NCBI GenBank assembly: GCA_020536535.1
Contig: JAHLWZ010000794.1
Location: forward strand, 1 to 64,000
Length of the DNA stretch: 64,000 nt
From: Pelomyxa schiedti
Taxonomy: Eukaryota > Evosea > Pelobiontida > Pelomyxidae
Reading direction: 5' to 3'
A model generated the notes under the pieces. It saw nothing but the letters and a program-made list of their open reading frames with translations. It had not been told where the DNA came from and did no database searches. Position 1 is the stretch's first letter. The number at the start of each line of letters is the position of its first letter. This document shows, in pieces, positions 63,301 to 64,000 of this stretch. The position numbers were made by a program, and so were the translations under genes.

Positions 63301-64000
63301 ATTCCCTCTTATTCCAATTCCTTCTTCGTGCAGCTTACTGAAATGATACTGGCAAAATCCCATCCAGGCACTGAACCATCCGATGCTGTGGTTTCTTATC
63401 TCAAAGTACACCAGATGCTGTGCTTTCTTGACTAGAAACCAATAAATTTCAGGAAACCTGGATGTTGCAACTCGAAAACTTGGTTGCAGATGAAAAATCC
63501 ACTTCTGAGGAAGCCGTGAAGGAACTATTACAGTATCAATCAGCTATTTTTCCTCATAGCTCACATCACAAGGATAATTGAAATTATTACCAAATCTCTG
63601 GAAAGAGACAGCCAATTTTTTTACAGTACATTCAAGAAGTATCGGTATCACTTTCTCTCCCCCGATTTGGCTTCTCAAAGTCTAAAGTGTCGATTTGGCC
63701 AAAATCCAAACGGATTTGAGTGGCAGTTTCATTGAATCGAGATATCATTTAATCTCACAAGGAAAAGAGCCGTCTGTGATGTCGGAAAAACAACTTAACC
63801 TCTTTATTGAGCTGTACTTTAAGCTCACTGAGTTCGCGACATTTTTGCTGAAGCTTAACCCAGCGTATGCTTTCCCTATTATTTAACATCTCTTACTCAG
63901 GAAAGGTGGGTTCCCATTCAATTTATCAACAAATTTGAACCTTATGTTGTGAGCTGGTTATGGATGAGTGCTCACAAACTCCACGCTTGGATTGACTCCG
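60378..64000 (+). CDS. C2-domain protein, 3' end beyond the window
   Basis: ATG at 60378 (MFRQTRNKKTMASSAAKPLG; a second ATG at 60408) starts a very GC-rich exon with alanine runs. Later exons read WLSRLASPLALSEEAILAFC and PEYCDTLNAFQPQYYPRALD (about 61250-61480). A C2 domain is suggested at about 62170-62590 by VVQAKGLPEKRGFASYILSR, HAFWEESFSLYATSFVPTLT and GWFPLLQKKKLKKECPFQL, the typical C2 pattern of a leading AKGL strand and a later WFPL turn. Helical exons follow (EILLASVPMLAGYHFRLFRM, FLSPAVALLESICNPRNSLT, WMLQLENLVADEKSTSEEAV, to about 63870) and the frame is open at the window end. C2 followed by a helical domain suggests a membrane-associated regulator such as a RasGAP-type protein, but no arginine-finger motif was found. 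Sense and boundaries are moderately sure; function is not. Confidence 0.55.

Noticed and set aside
1-64000. tRNA, rRNA, CRISPR arrays, bacterial operons or ribosome binding sites
   Set aside because: No cloverleaf with a GTTCRA arm, no rRNA-like sequence and no spaced direct repeats were seen; intron structure shows a eukaryotic nuclear genome.

Overview
The window is nuclear DNA from a eukaryote with a compact, intron-rich genome. Introns are mostly 40-90 bases with GT...AG ends, genes lie on both strands a few tens to hundreds of bases apart, and homopolymer A/T runs sit inside introns. About 30 protein genes can be supported. Several domain architectures (leucine-rich repeats fused to a dual-specificity phosphatase, a DUF4062-P-loop NTPase-TPR protein, an expansin-like secreted protein, Rho regulators) resemble social amoebae and relatives, so an amoebozoan is my best guess. 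This is inference, not proof. Stop codons TAA, TAG and TGA all end recognisable genes, so the code looks standard. No tRNA, rRNA or CRISPR array was seen.

Layout. 1-6 kb: a partial gene, a RhoGEF (DH-PH), a ferritin-like diiron protein, ribosomal protein eL27, and a SEC12/PREB-type WD40 membrane protein. 6-18 kb: a large unrecognised gene, divergent from Integrator subunit 6; a ubiquitin/ADP-ribosyltransferase locus that looks broken; a GlgX/isoamylase-type glycogen debranching enzyme. 18-30 kb: a long DUF4062-NTPase-TPR gene, then unrecognised genes and a stretch rich in inverted repeats and hairpins, with kinase-like and ankyrin-like fragments. 30-42 kb: gamma-glutamyl hydrolase, TRAPPC6, RhoGAP, LRR-phosphatase, expansin-like protein, class I glutamine amidotransferase and an actin-like protein with an N-terminal extension. 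42-51.6 kb: a YPPG-repeat protein, a Cys-rich zinc-finger-like protein, a MITE-like element, an HxxxDG acyltransferase and two convergent BTB paralogues. 51.7-64 kb: a dynamin-like GTPase with a C-terminal RING, a divergent PPP phosphatase, an FHA protein, a low-complexity P/S/T/Q-rich protein, and a C2-domain protein that runs off the end.

Functional themes: secretory traffic (SEC12, TRAPPC6, dynamin-like), Rho signalling (RhoGEF, RhoGAP, actin-like), dephosphorylation (LRR-DSP, PPP), glycogen breakdown, folate and glutamine chemistry, and nuclear RNA processing (INTS6). Neighbours do not form operons.

Exon boundaries were read by eye from splice sites and reading frames. Outer coordinates are firm where a start and stop are described and approximate elsewhere.
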